A stretch of 64,000 nt of DNA from Pseudomonadota bacterium (GTDB lineage Bacteria > Bdellovibrionota_B > Oligoflexia > Silvanigrellales > Silvanigrellaceae): positions 1 to 64,000 of the forward strand of contig RFOM01000015.1 in NCBI GenBank assembly GCA_009926615.1. The letters are read 5' to 3'. Positions 8,174 through 17,122 of this stretch are shown here, piece after piece; position 1 is the first letter of the stretch, and the number at the start of each line of letters is the position of its first letter. The notes under the pieces were generated by a model. That model was given only the letters and a program-made list of their open reading frames with translations. It made no database searches and was not told where the DNA came from. The position numbers and the translations under genes were made by a program.

Positions 8174-9111
8174 TGCTGACCATGGCAGCCCGCGAAATCA
8201 TCAGCACGCCGCTGAACTTTACGCTTGCAAGGCTGTGTGCAAACGTTTTTGTGAATATCCTTCTGCTGCCTGTTTACCTGTTTGCGTATCTGTTGTGTCT
8301 GGTTATTTCTCTTTCACCGGTGTTTCCTGCGCGCACCGCCCGCGAAAATTTTAAAAACAGAATGCATCTCGGCAGGTCCGCGCAAATTTTGGCGACGTCC
8401 GCCATTCTCTTTCATTACGTCCTGATTTTTGTCGAAGACTTTTTGCTCTGGCCTGCGGGACTTATCGTCCTCAAAGGTCAGACGCAGGCCTGTGACGAGG
8501 TGATGAGTGCATCTCTGCGCGCCAAAGAAAAATCTGCAGGCCTTGCCGTACTCAGCGCACACTTCGGGAACATCGAGGTTACAGCGCAATACCTGACCGC
8601 ATTGCTTGCCGGACACATCAGCAATGAACACAAACTCATCGCTCTTGCCAAACCGAGCCGCAGCCCCGCGCTGACAAACCTGATGGGGTGGTATCGCGGC
8701 CTTCGCAAAATCGAAGTCCTCTGGACCAACCGCAAAGACTTTATCAGGGTGATGATGCAGTCCCTGAAAGGCGGCAGGGCGGTCGCACTGCTGATTGATC
8801 AAAAGCCGGCGTCGCAGGGATTTTTTACAGAATTTTGCGGAGCAAAAAGCGCATTTCCCGACGGCGGAGTTGAAATAGCACTCCGCAGCGGTGCAGATTT
8901 TGTTTGCGCAGCCTCGCGCAGACTCTTCCCCGGTGTTTATACTTTCGAAGGTTGCAGCATTGCGGTTCACGAGAATTCCGATCGCAATTCAAAAAACATC
9001 ATCAATTTTTATGCGCGCTGGCTTGAAACGGTGATCGGCAGATCGCCGCTTCAGTGGTGCTGGGACTACCGCAAATGGTCACGGAATCCTCCGGAAGAAC
9101 AGACAACATGA
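8173..9111 (+). CDS. LpxL/HtrB-like lipid A acyltransferase
   Basis: A 312-aa inner-membrane enzyme expected to add a secondary acyl chain to lipid A. An N-terminal membrane stretch (about 18-50) is followed by HFGNIE, matching the HX4(D/E) catalytic motif of late acyltransferases. Further along come KPSRSP, GWYRGLRKIEVLWT, LLIDQKP (the DQ element) and FCGAKSAFPDGGVEIALRSGAD, all in the family order. Length matches LpxL/LpxM (about 300-320 aa). The gene starts in the TAATG that ends lipA and ends in ATGA shared with the glycosyltransferase gene, so the three are translationally coupled. The acyl donor and site cannot be told. Confidence 0.85.
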   Translation: MLTMAAREIISTPLNFTLARLCANVFVNILLLPVYLFAYLLCLVISLSPVFPARTARENFKNRMHLGRSAQILATSAILFHYVLIFVEDFLLWPAGLIVLKGQTQACDEVMSASLRAKEKSAGLAVLSAHFGNIEVTAQYLTALLAGHISNEHKLIALAKPSRSPALTNLMGWYRGLRKIEVLWTNRKDFIRVMMQSLKGGRAVALLIDQKPASQGFFTEFCGAKSAFPDGGVEIALRSGADFVCAASRRLFPGVYTFEGCSIAVHENSDRNSKNIINFYARWLETVIGRSPLQWCWDYRKWSRNPPEEQTT

Positions 9112-10256
9112 ACAAGACCGGCAACAATTTCAGAAAAATTCTTATCATTCTGCCGCGCCAGCTTGGCGATATTCTTCTTGGCTCCTCGCTGGCCTTTGCG
9201 CTCCGCAGTGCTTATCCGGATGCAAAAATCGCTTGGGTCTCTGATCCGATGGGCCGCAAACTCTTGGAAGGTCATCCGGCACTTGATGAAGTGCTTTATT
9301 ATCCTGTGCTGAAGGAGTCCTCGTTCGGACAATTCCTTCAGAGCCCGTTCGGCTGGCTGAAAAAAATTTACGGCTATTACGTTTCGGAACTCATTTTTTT
9401 GTCGCGTCTGCGCCGCTCCGGATATGATTTGGTCATTGACAGTATCTGCACGCCCAAAACAGCGATCATCTGCTATCTGAGCGGAGCGCGGGTCAGACAC
9501 GGTATAAAGACACGCTGGAACCGAAACTGGGCCTACACTTGGCTTTCCAACCGCAAACAATGGGGAGCTCAGTACGCGGCAAAAGCGCGTCTCAATCTTT
9601 TGACCCCGCTGCTTGGAACAGAACGGGTCAATCAGCCTCCATCGGAATGGCTGAATTCATGGATCCCGCTTCCCGCCGCGGCAAAGGCGAAAATTTTGTC
9701 CCTCTTGCCGGAGTTGAATTTAAAAGAAGGTGATTTTGCAGTTCTGAGTCCGACCTCCCGACGACCGTTGCGGCAATGGCCTGCAGACGCGTACGTCAAC
9801 CTTGCATTCCGCCTCATCCGCGAATCCGGTTTGAAGATCTGCTGGTTTTGGGGTCCCGGCGAGTTTGAATTTACCGAAAGCCTTCACAGGCAACTGCAAC
9901 AGTTACTCAAACTATCAAATTTGGAGCCGTCGCTGTCGTGCATGCCTCCGCTGCTCTCCCTTTCCGAGGCCGGCTGCATGTCCGGACTGAGTGCGGTCTG
10001 GATTGGCAATACAAACGGACTTTCGCATGTTGCTGTTGCCGGCGGTGCGCGCACCGTTCAAATCTTTGGTCCGACATCGGCCGAACCTTGGCTGCATCCG
10101 GACGAAAGCATGCATATCAGTGTTCAAAGACAATCAGGGTGTGTCCGGTGCAATTCGAATACCTGCAAAACAGGCACGCACGAGTGCATGAAACTTTTGA
10201 GCGTTGATGAAGTTTATGATGCAGTGCAGCACATCCGCTGCAGCGGCAAAAAATAA
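9108..10256 (+). CDS. Family 9 glycosyltransferase (heptosyltransferase-like)
   Basis: A 382-aa cytoplasmic GT-B enzyme likely to transfer heptose or another sugar to the LPS core. It opens with ILIILPRQLGDILLGSSLAFALR, the family-9 N-terminal GD motif, cut here for length. Later come VLSPTSRRPLRQWP (the donor-binding 'W..' block), WIGNTNGLSHVAVAGG and QIFGPTSAEPW, matching the conserved 'D(T/S)G..H.A.A' and 'GPT' segments. The C-terminus has Cys-rich GCVRCNSNTCKTGTHECM, common in these enzymes. The ATG at 9108 overlaps the acyltransferase stop. The coupling to a lipid A acyltransferase supports an LPS-core role; the exact sugar is unknown. Confidence 0.85.
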   Translation: MNKTGNNFRKILIILPRQLGDILLGSSLAFALRSAYPDAKIAWVSDPMGRKLLEGHPALDEVLYYPVLKESSFGQFLQSPFGWLKKIYGYYVSELIFLSRLRRSGYDLVIDSICTPKTAIICYLSGARVRHGIKTRWNRNWAYTWLSNRKQWGAQYAAKARLNLLTPLLGTERVNQPPSEWLNSWIPLPAAAKAKILSLLPELNLKEGDFAVLSPTSRRPLRQWPADAYVNLAFRLIRESGLKICWFWGPGEFEFTESLHRQLQQLLKLSNLEPSLSCMPPLLSLSEAGCMSGLSAVWIGNTNGLSHVAVAGGARTVQIFGPTSAEPWLHPDESMHISVQRQSGCVRCNSNTCKTGTHECMKLLSVDEVYDAVQHIRCSGKK

Positions 10257-10286
10257 AATCACCGGTTCAAAAAAATCAATTCTGTC

Positions 10287-11639
10287 TCAGAACGGCTTTT
10301 GGGCATTGATTGAAAAGACGCCGTTGAGATTATAAAACCAGCGTCCGCGTGCGGTCTCTCCGCCCGACAGCGCGTCTTTGACTTCCACGCAGATACGCCC
10401 CTGCGGATCTTTGAGAGTCCAGCTCGTGTAAGACAGCTCTTCGGAAATGAAAAAATGCCGGACAACAGGTGAATGGGCGCGCACAAAGGGAATCTCACCC
10501 AACACGCGGTTCTCAATTTCCACCGTGTATCCCTTGTGCGACGCTTTCAAAACCCGCTTTCGCGGAACGTGTACCCGCATGACAGGATGCCAGCTTGTTT
10601 CGGTCCATTCCGACTGAAAATCAGAATGAGGTATATGGAGTGTTTGCCATTCGCCGTCTTTTTCTGCCCAGAGTATTTCCAGATACGTCACCTGTTCGCT
10701 GCCTCGGTACGTTTGCAGCACCAGACCTGCGTGCGCATCGGGTGTCGGAACGAACACAAAATCCCAACCGTGCAAAGGCATCGGATTGACGCCAAAACTG
10801 TGTTCATAATAACCGGCCGAGCCGTCGAGAGGTACTTTGACAAACCCTTCATACAGTTTTTCGGCCAAGGGCGGCGATATAAAATTGGGATTGTGGACGC
10901 CCGGCGCGGTCTCGCTGAAATTCAGCAATCCGGGCCTGATAATGAGCTGTCCGTCGACCCGTGCAACGGGTGACGGGTTAAAAACCGTCCAGTGTGCTCC
11001 CGGAATCGTCTGAAAATCGGTGCCGGTCACGGGTGCCAGAACGGGACAACCGCGAACGGCCTGATGCCGCATCCGCAAACTCAGCCGGCCTTCGACCTCA
11101 AGTGTGACTTCGGCCGTCTGAACATCAACCTGTTCAATCTTCAGCTCAAGTCCCTGATGACTTGCACTCACATGCTGCCGTTGCGGACCGTGAAAAATAA
11201 CACTGTCCATAGGAAAGACGTGCATAAAACAAAATTCTTTGATTTTGCCGGTCTGTTCTCCGGCCGAGTGAGCAGCCGAGTTTTTCAGCGCCGAAGCTGC
11301 TCCGTCGACGGCTCCGGCAACAATGCAAATGAGGCCTCCTTCGCTCATTCCTGCAAAATGATTTTCAGGATTGAAGAGCGAAAATCCGCATATGCCGTGA
11401 AAGTTTTCACTTATGACGGAGTAATACCGCCATTCGATGAATGCAGCCGATCTGAATTTGTTCAGCAGTCCGGCAGGAACTGCCTTCCAGACAACAGACA
11501 GCGGCGGGAGAATATCGGTTTGTCCGCCGGTACTGCAAAAATCTTCACGCACAAGCCAGTTCTGATAAGACGGCCACCGCCACGACAGTTCCGGAGAACC
11601 GATGGATGACAGAAACTCGCTGTGAAAATTCGGTTTCAT
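10287..11639 (-). CDS. Lipocalin-like (CrtC/AttH-type) protein
   Basis: A 450-aa protein without an obvious signal peptide. Features: WRWPSYQNWLVRE and FIEWRYYSVISENFHGICGFSLFNP near the N-terminus; then AGYYEHSFG...PLHGWDFVFV (about 290-310), reminiscent of the 'HxWG...GW' core of CrtC/AttH lipocalin-type hydratases; and a beta-rich C-terminus. CrtC adds water to carotenoid ends, and AttH relatives act on unknown lipids. No carotenoid genes are near. It is last in a minus-strand run TetR-TPR-this gene, with 25 bp separating it from the TPR gene. The SD is weak. Alternatives include a tocopherol-cyclase-like fold or an uncharacterised beta-sandwich. The similarity is faint. Confidence 0.4.
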   Translation of the reverse strand: MKPNFHSEFLSSIGSPELSWRWPSYQNWLVREDFCSTGGQTDILPPLSVVWKAVPAGLLNKFRSAAFIEWRYYSVISENFHGICGFSLFNPENHFAGMSEGGLICIVAGAVDGAASALKNSAAHSAGEQTGKIKEFCFMHVFPMDSVIFHGPQRQHVSASHQGLELKIEQVDVQTAEVTLEVEGRLSLRMRHQAVRGCPVLAPVTGTDFQTIPGAHWTVFNPSPVARVDGQLIIRPGLLNFSETAPGVHNPNFISPPLAEKLYEGFVKVPLDGSAGYYEHSFGVNPMPLHGWDFVFVPTPDAHAGLVLQTYRGSEQVTYLEILWAEKDGEWQTLHIPHSDFQSEWTETSWHPVMRVHVPRKRVLKASHKGYTVEIENRVLGEIPFVRAHSPVVRHFFISEELSYTSWTLKDPQGRICVEVKDALSGGETARGRWFYNLNGVFSINAQKPF

Positions 11640-11664
11640 TACGCGTTACTCTACCCGTCAAAAA

Positions 11665-12825
11665 TTAAGTTACAGTCTGGGCTTTTAGATCAGAAACGAC
11701 CTTCGCTCTCTTCAGCAACTCATCCAATGTTGAAAAGCTTGAATCGAGTTTCACCGCATCGCGCAACCGCGCGAGTTCATTTTCGAGCTCATGAACTGCA
11801 CCCAGTTCCATAATTGCAGCAATCAGTGATTCGTGGATCAAAAGTGTACCCGGTTGAAGCTGCAGCGCGTCACGGAAGGCCTTAACGGCATCTTCGGTGC
11901 GTCCCACTTTCAGCAATACGTTGCCGCGCCTGTATTTGAACTGACTCGATTCCTCGGTATCCCTCGAAGAACGCTCAAAACTGGCAAGTGAAGCAAGCAA
12001 ATCATCCAGCAGATCGAGTCGCTCCAATGCCTCAATCAATGAGTATCGGGTTTCGGGAAACACGACAGCCAAAGGACGAAGCAGTTCCAAAGCCGCCGCC
12101 GGCTGATTCAAATTGTACAGGTAAAGTTGCGCAAGTTCGTGGGAGTAGCGGGCACGCTCCTGAGGATTTTCGGCATACTGAACCAGCACCTTGAGCTGCT
12201 CCGCTGCCTCTGCCCACTCCATGTTGTGCAGGTGACTGAGCTTGAAAAACTTGCGCGCCCTGACGTTTGTCGTATCCAGCTTCAAAATTTGAAAATAGAT
12301 GGCCTCAAATTCATGCTCAAGAAATATCTTCTTTTCAAAAATCAGTGCCAGTCTCTCAAGAAGCAGTACTTTTTGCGCCACGTCCTTTACATCGTCGAGT
12401 ACCAGTTTCAAAAATTTTGCGTGCGCTTTAAAGTTTTCCGGTCCGAGAATTTCATCGAGAATATGCAGCCGTATGGTCACAAACGTGACATCCAGATGGC
12501 GGATAAAAAGCTTTGCGACTTCCGCAAAACTTTCAAACGACTCAAGCCCGAGAAAATTAATTCTCATAAGCCACAGGTAATCGGCCGTCAGTTGGGAACG
12601 GTTGCGTTCGGGGCGCGACAGCCGCCAGCGCAGGAGCTGATCGACCTGCCGGTAGCACTCGTAGGATTCAAGGTCGACGATGAGACCGTTCTGTTCCTGA
12701 GCGGTCATCCTCGGAAAATCGGCAATCGAAGAAACTAAGCCTGAAAGGTGCCCGAACTCTTCCTGACTTTGCGGAGGGGGCAGAGATTCATCATCAAACC
12801 CGTCCGGAAAAACTGAGACGCTCAT
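11665..12825 (-). CDS. TPR-repeat protein
   Basis: A 386-aa helical, cytoplasmic protein. The C-terminal half has recognisable tetratricopeptide units (HNMEWAEAAEQLKVLVQYA, LYLYNLNQPAAALELLRPLA, GNVLLKVGRTEDAVKAFRDALQ cut short), with the small-residue pattern W/L/G/Y...A..F..A. The N-terminal half is Leu/Phe-rich helices, possibly degenerate repeats. Such proteins are scaffolds; the partner is unknown. The start at 12825 follows a weak AGAGG. It sits between the TetR gene (31 bp upstream) and the lipocalin-like gene (25 bp downstream) on the same strand, so a three-gene operon controlled by the TetR repressor is plausible. Confidence 0.6.
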   Translation of the reverse strand: MSVSVFPDGFDDESLPPPQSQEEFGHLSGLVSSIADFPRMTAQEQNGLIVDLESYECYRQVDQLLRWRLSRPERNRSQLTADYLWLMRINFLGLESFESFAEVAKLFIRHLDVTFVTIRLHILDEILGPENFKAHAKFLKLVLDDVKDVAQKVLLLERLALIFEKKIFLEHEFEAIYFQILKLDTTNVRARKFFKLSHLHNMEWAEAAEQLKVLVQYAENPQERARYSHELAQLYLYNLNQPAAALELLRPLAVVFPETRYSLIEALERLDLLDDLLASLASFERSSRDTEESSQFKYRRGNVLLKVGRTEDAVKAFRDALQLQPGTLLIHESLIAAIMELGAVHELENELARLRDAVKLDSSFSTLDELLKRAKVVSDLKAQTVT

Positions 12826-12856
12826 CCCTGAAAGCCTCTACTGAAGAACGTGGAAT

Positions 12857-13450
12857 TTACTTGGTCAAAAACCGCAATACGACCTCTTCACTGGTCCTGA
12901 TCATATCGTCGTAGGGGAAGGAGCTTTCCTCGAACAACCATTGAAGCGAAATTCCGTCGACAATGGCAATAATCACACTCGCCGCGTGCAGCGGGTCGAT
13001 GGGCTTGAAAGTTCCCGCCTCGACTCCGGCCTGAACGATCGCAGCCGTCGTGTTGCGAAACTTGCCATAGTGCTTTGCCACCGCAAGCCGGACCTTTTCT
13101 TTCTGGTTAATTTGCGTCCAGAAATCCATATTGATGCAGTAATATTCGCGCTTCTGCTGAACAATCCCGAAACAGACGCGCATAATTTGCCGCAACTGTT
13201 CGACCGGATCCTGTGTTTTTTCGGTAATCCCCGCAAGCAAGCCCTCAATGTCACCGGCCACCCGATCAAGAACGGCCATCATGAGGTCTTCTTTGTTCAG
13301 GAAGTAATAGTGGATAATGCCCTTTGACACGTCTGCAATACGGGCCACATCCTGCATGGAGAAATTGTTGTAACCATAGCGCGCAATACACTCTATGGTC
13401 GCATTGATAATTTGCAGTTTACGTTCGGCCGCCAGATCAGCTTTGCTCAT
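12857..13450 (-). CDS. TetR-family transcriptional regulator
   Basis: A 197-aa regulator. The N-terminal HTH is clear: IINATIECIARYGYNNFSMQ, then DVARIADVSKGIIHYYFLNK, then EDLMMAVLDR, as in TetR/AcrR proteins. The C-terminal ligand domain is helical (LRQIMRVCFGIVQQKREYYC). The N-terminus with 'GIIHYYF' and the body resemble BetI/AcrR-type regulators, but I would not name the ligand. I chose the ATG at 13450 because the HTH begins about 10 residues later; a GTG at 13483 is possible. It is divergent from the 13.6 kb signalling island and leads a probable operon with the TPR and lipocalin-like genes, so it may control one or both directions. Confidence 0.85.
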   Translation of the reverse strand: MSKADLAAERKLQIINATIECIARYGYNNFSMQDVARIADVSKGIIHYYFLNKEDLMMAVLDRVAGDIEGLLAGITEKTQDPVEQLRQIMRVCFGIVQQKREYYCINMDFWTQINQKEKVRLAVAKHYGKFRNTTAAIVQAGVEAGTFKPIDPLHAASVIIAIVDGISLQWLFEESSFPYDDMIRTSEEVVLRFLTK

Positions 13451-13620
13451 AAGCCCAAGTCCCTCACTCCTTAGAGACGTCACAACGCCATGTTACCACA
13501 AGAATTCAAGTTGCACGTCAATCTCGCCGTCACAGCGCAAACTCTTGCCCAACATTGACGAAATATCCCATGTATTTTCAGAGCAGTGATGTGCCACCCA
13601 CTGCCAAGGACGGAACGCCA

Positions 13621-14526
13621 ATGCATGATTTGCTTCAATTGATGTATCAGGATGGTCATCTGTCGTCCACAGAGCTTGCAGCACTGAAACGCACATCACG
13701 GCAACTCGGAGAGAACCCCGTCCGCATCCTGCGCTCTCTCAATATCGCTACACCGCAGGAAATCAAGGAGCTGCTGCAGCGCTACTATGGATTTTCGTCG
13801 GCAACGGAGCAGCTCATAGACGAGTTGGATGATTCTCTGAGAGCGATCATTCCGGCAGATATTGCACTATATTATTGCGTTATCCCCATCGCCGAGGAAA
13901 AAAACCAAGTTTATCTGCTCATCGAGGACCCGACGGACAAAGGAACCCTCAACCAGCTTGAATTTTTCCTTCAGAAAAAAATGATTCCGATTATTGCAAC
14001 CGTGCAACAATTATCCAACGGGCTTTGCAAACTTTACGGCGTAGAACCCGGACGCCTCAAACTTTCCGGTCTGCTGGAAGCCTCACGGGGTGCGGTCGGC
14101 ATACCCACGACTGCGCTGACAAAGGCATCGGCAAACTTTGTTGATGATTCCCAGCCGCTGCTCGACGATGAAGTTTTCAAAAAACTCAAGGTTAAACCCA
14201 AGAAGCCCCCCAAAAAAGCCGCCCCGAAAGAAGATCCCAAAAAAGCACAGCCCGCAATCGTCGTTGATCCGGAGATGGCGGCTGCAGTCAATCTGCTCGG
14301 ACTTCGCCTGTCTCTTGCCCGCAACAGAGCCGAGGCTGCCGAAATGGCCACTGAAAGACTCAAACCATTCGGAGTCAGCCTTGCTGCAAATCCTGCCGGC
14401 AAACTCGTCATCAGCTGGGGCGGTCAGGACGTGGAAGTTGACCTCGCAAACCATCAGGCAAATTCAGACGTCCCTCAAAGTCTAAGGAGTCTGGTTAAAA
14501 AAATTGCCCAGTGTCCGTTGGAATGA
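13621..14526 (+). CDS. Stand-alone GspE/PilB N-terminal domain (T2SSE_N) protein
   Basis: A 301-aa cytoplasmic protein. Residues 1 to about 145 match the T2SSE_N/MshEN domain normally found ahead of type II secretion and type IV pilus ATPases (LLQLMYQDGHLSSTELAALK, SLNIATPQEIKELLQRYYG, ALYYCVIPIAEEKNQVYLLI, DPTDKGTLNQLEFFLQKKM). No ATPase follows. Next come a Lys/Pro-rich linker (KPKKPPKKAAPKEDPKKAQP) and a C-terminal region of about 95 aa with ARNRAEAAEMATERLKPFG. Related MshEN domains bind c-di-GMP in some proteins. The start at 13621 has AAGGA ten bases upstream; an ATG at 13570 without an SD is the alternative. It heads a run with the methyl-accepting and flagellin genes. Confidence 0.65.
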   Translation: MHDLLQLMYQDGHLSSTELAALKRTSRQLGENPVRILRSLNIATPQEIKELLQRYYGFSSATEQLIDELDDSLRAIIPADIALYYCVIPIAEEKNQVYLLIEDPTDKGTLNQLEFFLQKKMIPIIATVQQLSNGLCKLYGVEPGRLKLSGLLEASRGAVGIPTTALTKASANFVDDSQPLLDDEVFKKLKVKPKKPPKKAAPKEDPKKAQPAIVVDPEMAAAVNLLGLRLSLARNRAEAAEMATERLKPFGVSLAANPAGKLVISWGGQDVEVDLANHQANSDVPQSLRSLVKKIAQCPLE

Positions 14527-14601
14527 CGTGTCGCTTGAGAATCATCCGCCAAAGCCGATCAACTCCTTTGAAAAGGGAACTGCGGCGAACGGAGACCCCC
14601 A

Positions 14602-16086
14602 GTGGATACCAACTCAAAAACAACAAGCACGGCCAGCACATTTCTGCCTCCGAGCAGTTCCGGACTGCCTCCGGCGGTTGACCTTATACTCAGAGAAATT
14701 GCGCTTCAGCTAAAACGGCTTGGACGACTGTCAGAAGATCAGAAATTTATTGATGACTCGGAGGCTCAGGAATTCGTAAAGACGAGTCTTGAAGATGTCA
14801 GAAAAACGCTGTCGTCGGCATTGTCCGGCTTGGATACAGTCCGCTCGGGCGCAGACACATCTCTCAAATCACTTTCCGACTCGGAAAGCTGTCAGCAGTC
14901 TCTGGCGGCATCTCTTAATGAGCAGATGGTTGCATTGCTCAATGCTCAAGGTCAGGCGCGCAACGGATTGACGCGGGCGTCAACGACTCTTTCCCAAAAC
15001 CGCCACCGCGCCGAAAAAAGCAAGGTCTGGGCACGCACATCCGAAAGTCTGCTCGATGACGCAAAAAAACTTGAAGACGATTGCCGCACGATCGGCGAAT
15101 TATTGAACACATGGACGCAGTTCGCCGGCAATGCGCAGCAGATTCAGGACTGTCTGCACGCAGACTTGCACAAAGTTCGCGAATCCCTGAATACGATGCG
15201 CACGGTTGTCGCAAGAAACTTTTCAGGAATCGGAAACCTGCGTGAGCGGTTGTTGACCCTTGAGGAACGCGTCGCGGCTGTCGTCAGCCTCGCTGCTGAA
15301 ATTGATGACATCAGCGAGCATACGAATCTGCTGGCACTCAATGCAGGCATCGAAGCAACCCGCGCCGGAGAAGCAGGAAAAGGTTTTGCAATCGTTGCCG
15401 ATGACATTCGCCGGCTTGCAGAACGTTCATCATCGGCAACACGGGATCTGTTTGACCGTATCGATTTGGTTGAAAGCGAGACAAGACAGACTCTGAACCA
15501 AGCGACCGAAAGCCATGATGAATTAAAAAGCACCCTGAACGTCTCCGAAGAAGGCGACAAGAAATTCATTTTGCTGCGCGAACACGCAGCGCAAATGTCA
15601 CGGTTGTTCCACGGCATGGAAGATCAACTCAGCGTCGGCAGAAATACCTCTCTGGCCGCACTCAACCGCAGCAGGACGGTCTTCAAAAATGCACGCCTGC
15701 AAAAAGAGTCATCGCAATCGGCAGCCGAAGCATTTGCGCTCGCCGACGGCCAACTTTCCGGCTTGGCCCACTGCTTCAACTACGTAGACAGAATTCTGCA
15801 GGCGGAGATTGCCCGTTCGGAAAACCAGATTATGGTTCAGCAAACGGGTTTAAGCCACGCGCTGAATGCGGGCGATGCGCTGTCGCTCTCGGTCTCTTCG
15901 CTTGCAAATGTGAAATCCGAAGTCGAAAGTATGACCTCGCAGGTCACAAGCGGAATTCATCATTCGAGCGGCCGGAATTCTGACAGAAAAAATCATCTGT
16001 CTGAAATTGCTGGACAATTGGATCAATGTGCTCAAGAGATTCTGAACCTTGTCGATACACCTTCAGAAGACAGGGAAGCCGGATAA
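14602..16086 (+). CDS. Soluble methyl-accepting chemotaxis-like protein
   Basis: A 494-aa, almost entirely helical protein with no membrane segment or recognisable ligand domain. Residues about 236-277 hold the MCP signalling tip ([20 protein letters not shown], then [20 protein letters not shown]), which contacts CheA/CheW in chemoreceptors. Long flanking helices rich in Glu/Gln/Ser form a coiled-coil hairpin and could carry methylation sites. The GTG start at 14602 has GGAG seven bases upstream; 75 bp separate it from the preceding GspE-N gene. Cytoplasmic receptors often join polar or internal arrays. No cheA, cheW, cheB or cheR lies in the window. Its place between a GspE-N protein and a flagellin suggests a link to motility. 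Confidence 0.8.
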   Translation: MDTNSKTTSTASTFLPPSSSGLPPAVDLILREIALQLKRLGRLSEDQKFIDDSEAQEFVKTSLEDVRKTLSSALSGLDTVRSGADTSLKSLSDSESCQQSLAASLNEQMVALLNAQGQARNGLTRASTTLSQNRHRAEKSKVWARTSESLLDDAKKLEDDCRTIGELLNTWTQFAGNAQQIQDCLHADLHKVRESLNTMRTVVARNFSGIGNLRERLLTLEERVAAVVSLAAEIDDISEHTNLLALNAGIEATRAGEAGKGFAIVADDIRRLAERSSSATRDLFDRIDLVESETRQTLNQATESHDELKSTLNVSEEGDKKFILLREHAAQMSRLFHGMEDQLSVGRNTSLAALNRSRTVFKNARLQKESSQSAAEAFALADGQLSGLAHCFNYVDRILQAEIARSENQIMVQQTGLSHALNAGDALSLSVSSLANVKSEVESMTSQVTSGIHHSSGRNSDRKNHLSEIAGQLDQCAQEILNLVDTPSEDREAG

Positions 16087-16126
16087 CACCGGAGTCTTCC
16101 AAGTTGATCAGGGAAGGTCATCGGAC

Positions 16127-17035
16127 ATGGGACTGCGTATTGTCGGACATTCGCCCATCGACAACAACATCCGTAAGGCATCCGAAGATGCTCAGACGAG
16201 CCTTGAAAAGCTGTCGTCCGGAGTGATTTTCACGCGCAGCAATCCTGCACCGGCGGATCGCGCGCTCAGCGATGGCATGGGACACAGGTTGCGCGAATTC
16301 GCCGCGCAGAAAAGAACAGCCAGCGATGCCGTGGGCCTTGTCCAGACTGCCGAATCGGCATTGAACGAAGTGTCCAATATCACCAACAGGCTGCGCGAGC
16401 TGGCCATTCAGGCCGGCAGCCCGACACTTTCGGACAAAGAGCGTAAATTTATCTTCCTCGAATATGAAACGCTGCGCGATGAAATCAACCGTATCGCGGC
16501 AACAACTCAGCACAACGGCATGAATCTGATTGCCAACCCGCCCGAGGATGCAGAGCGCAAAGATGCGATCCAATTCCGGATAGGCTCGGTGCGCGGTGCC
16601 GATGCGGACTCAGACCCCGGGCTCGTGGTCCTCGAAGGGTTTAAGGACATTGTTGCCACCGCGGAAAATCTCGGAATTCAATCGCTCCGCTCCCTGCTGG
16701 GCGGCGACGGAATTTCTCTCGACGACGTCGAGGGAGTTTTCGGATCGGGACTGGCCGGCATCGGTGAAACATTCGCCGATGCAATCGACAAGATCACCGG
16801 ATTCCGTTCCGCATTCGGCTCAATCGGGGCACGAATGGCGAAAGCGATAGAATCTCTCGATGTGGCATCGGAAAACCTTCAGGCTTCGCAAAGCCGCATT
16901 CGCGATGTTGATTATGCGACCGAAATAGCAAGTCTGACCAAGGCGAATATTCTCGTTCAGGCAGGAACCAGTTTGCTGACTCAGGCGAATCTGCCCGCCC
17001 AGCTCGTACTTTCGCTGGTCAGAACGCTCACCTGA
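16127..17035 (+). CDS. Flagellin-family protein, short
   Basis: A 302-aa protein with both flagellin termini. N-terminal D0/D1: SLEKLSSGVIFTRSNPAPAD, RALSDGMGHRLREF, VGLVQTAESALNEVSNITNR, LRELAIQAGS. C-terminal D1/D0: LQASQSRIRDVDYATEIASL, TKANILVQAGTSLLTQANLP, AQLVLSLV. These are the helices that polymerise into the filament core. The central variable part is short (about 145-235), so the D2/D3 surface domain is minimal. The start at 16127 follows GGGAAGG. Oddities: the N-terminal 15 residues diverge from consensus (IVGHSPIDNNIRKA), and the protein runs beyond 'LSL' into VRTLT*, with the last codons inside a tandem repeat. A minor or alternative flagellin, or a hook-junction-like protein, is possible. 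Confidence 0.8.
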   Translation: MGLRIVGHSPIDNNIRKASEDAQTSLEKLSSGVIFTRSNPAPADRALSDGMGHRLREFAAQKRTASDAVGLVQTAESALNEVSNITNRLRELAIQAGSPTLSDKERKFIFLEYETLRDEINRIAATTQHNGMNLIANPPEDAERKDAIQFRIGSVRGADADSDPGLVVLEGFKDIVATAENLGIQSLRSLLGGDGISLDDVEGVFGSGLAGIGETFADAIDKITGFRSAFGSIGARMAKAIESLDVASENLQASQSRIRDVDYATEIASLTKANILVQAGTSLLTQANLPAQLVLSLVRTLT

Positions 17036-17122
17036 CCAGAACGCTCACCTGACCAGAACGCTCACCTGACCAGAACGCTCACCTGACCAAAACGCTCACC
17101 TGACCAAAACGCTCCGCTCATC
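17021..17122. repeat. 17-bp tandem repeat, six units, spanning two convergent stop codons
   Basis: The unit AGAACGCTCACCTGACC occurs four times without change (17021-17037, 17038-17054, 17055-17071, 17072-17088). A fifth unit differs by one base (AAAACG..., 17089-17105), and a decayed sixth ends at 17122. The flagellin stop TGA is in the first unit, and the stop of the convergent pseudo-receiver gene is in the last. The period is not a multiple of three. It looks like replication-slippage expansion of the flagellin 3' end; no spacers, so it is not CRISPR, and no hairpin-T-run terminator is visible. Confidence 0.95.

Noticed and set aside
17021-17122. CRISPR array
   Set aside because: Repeats are directly adjacent with no spacers.
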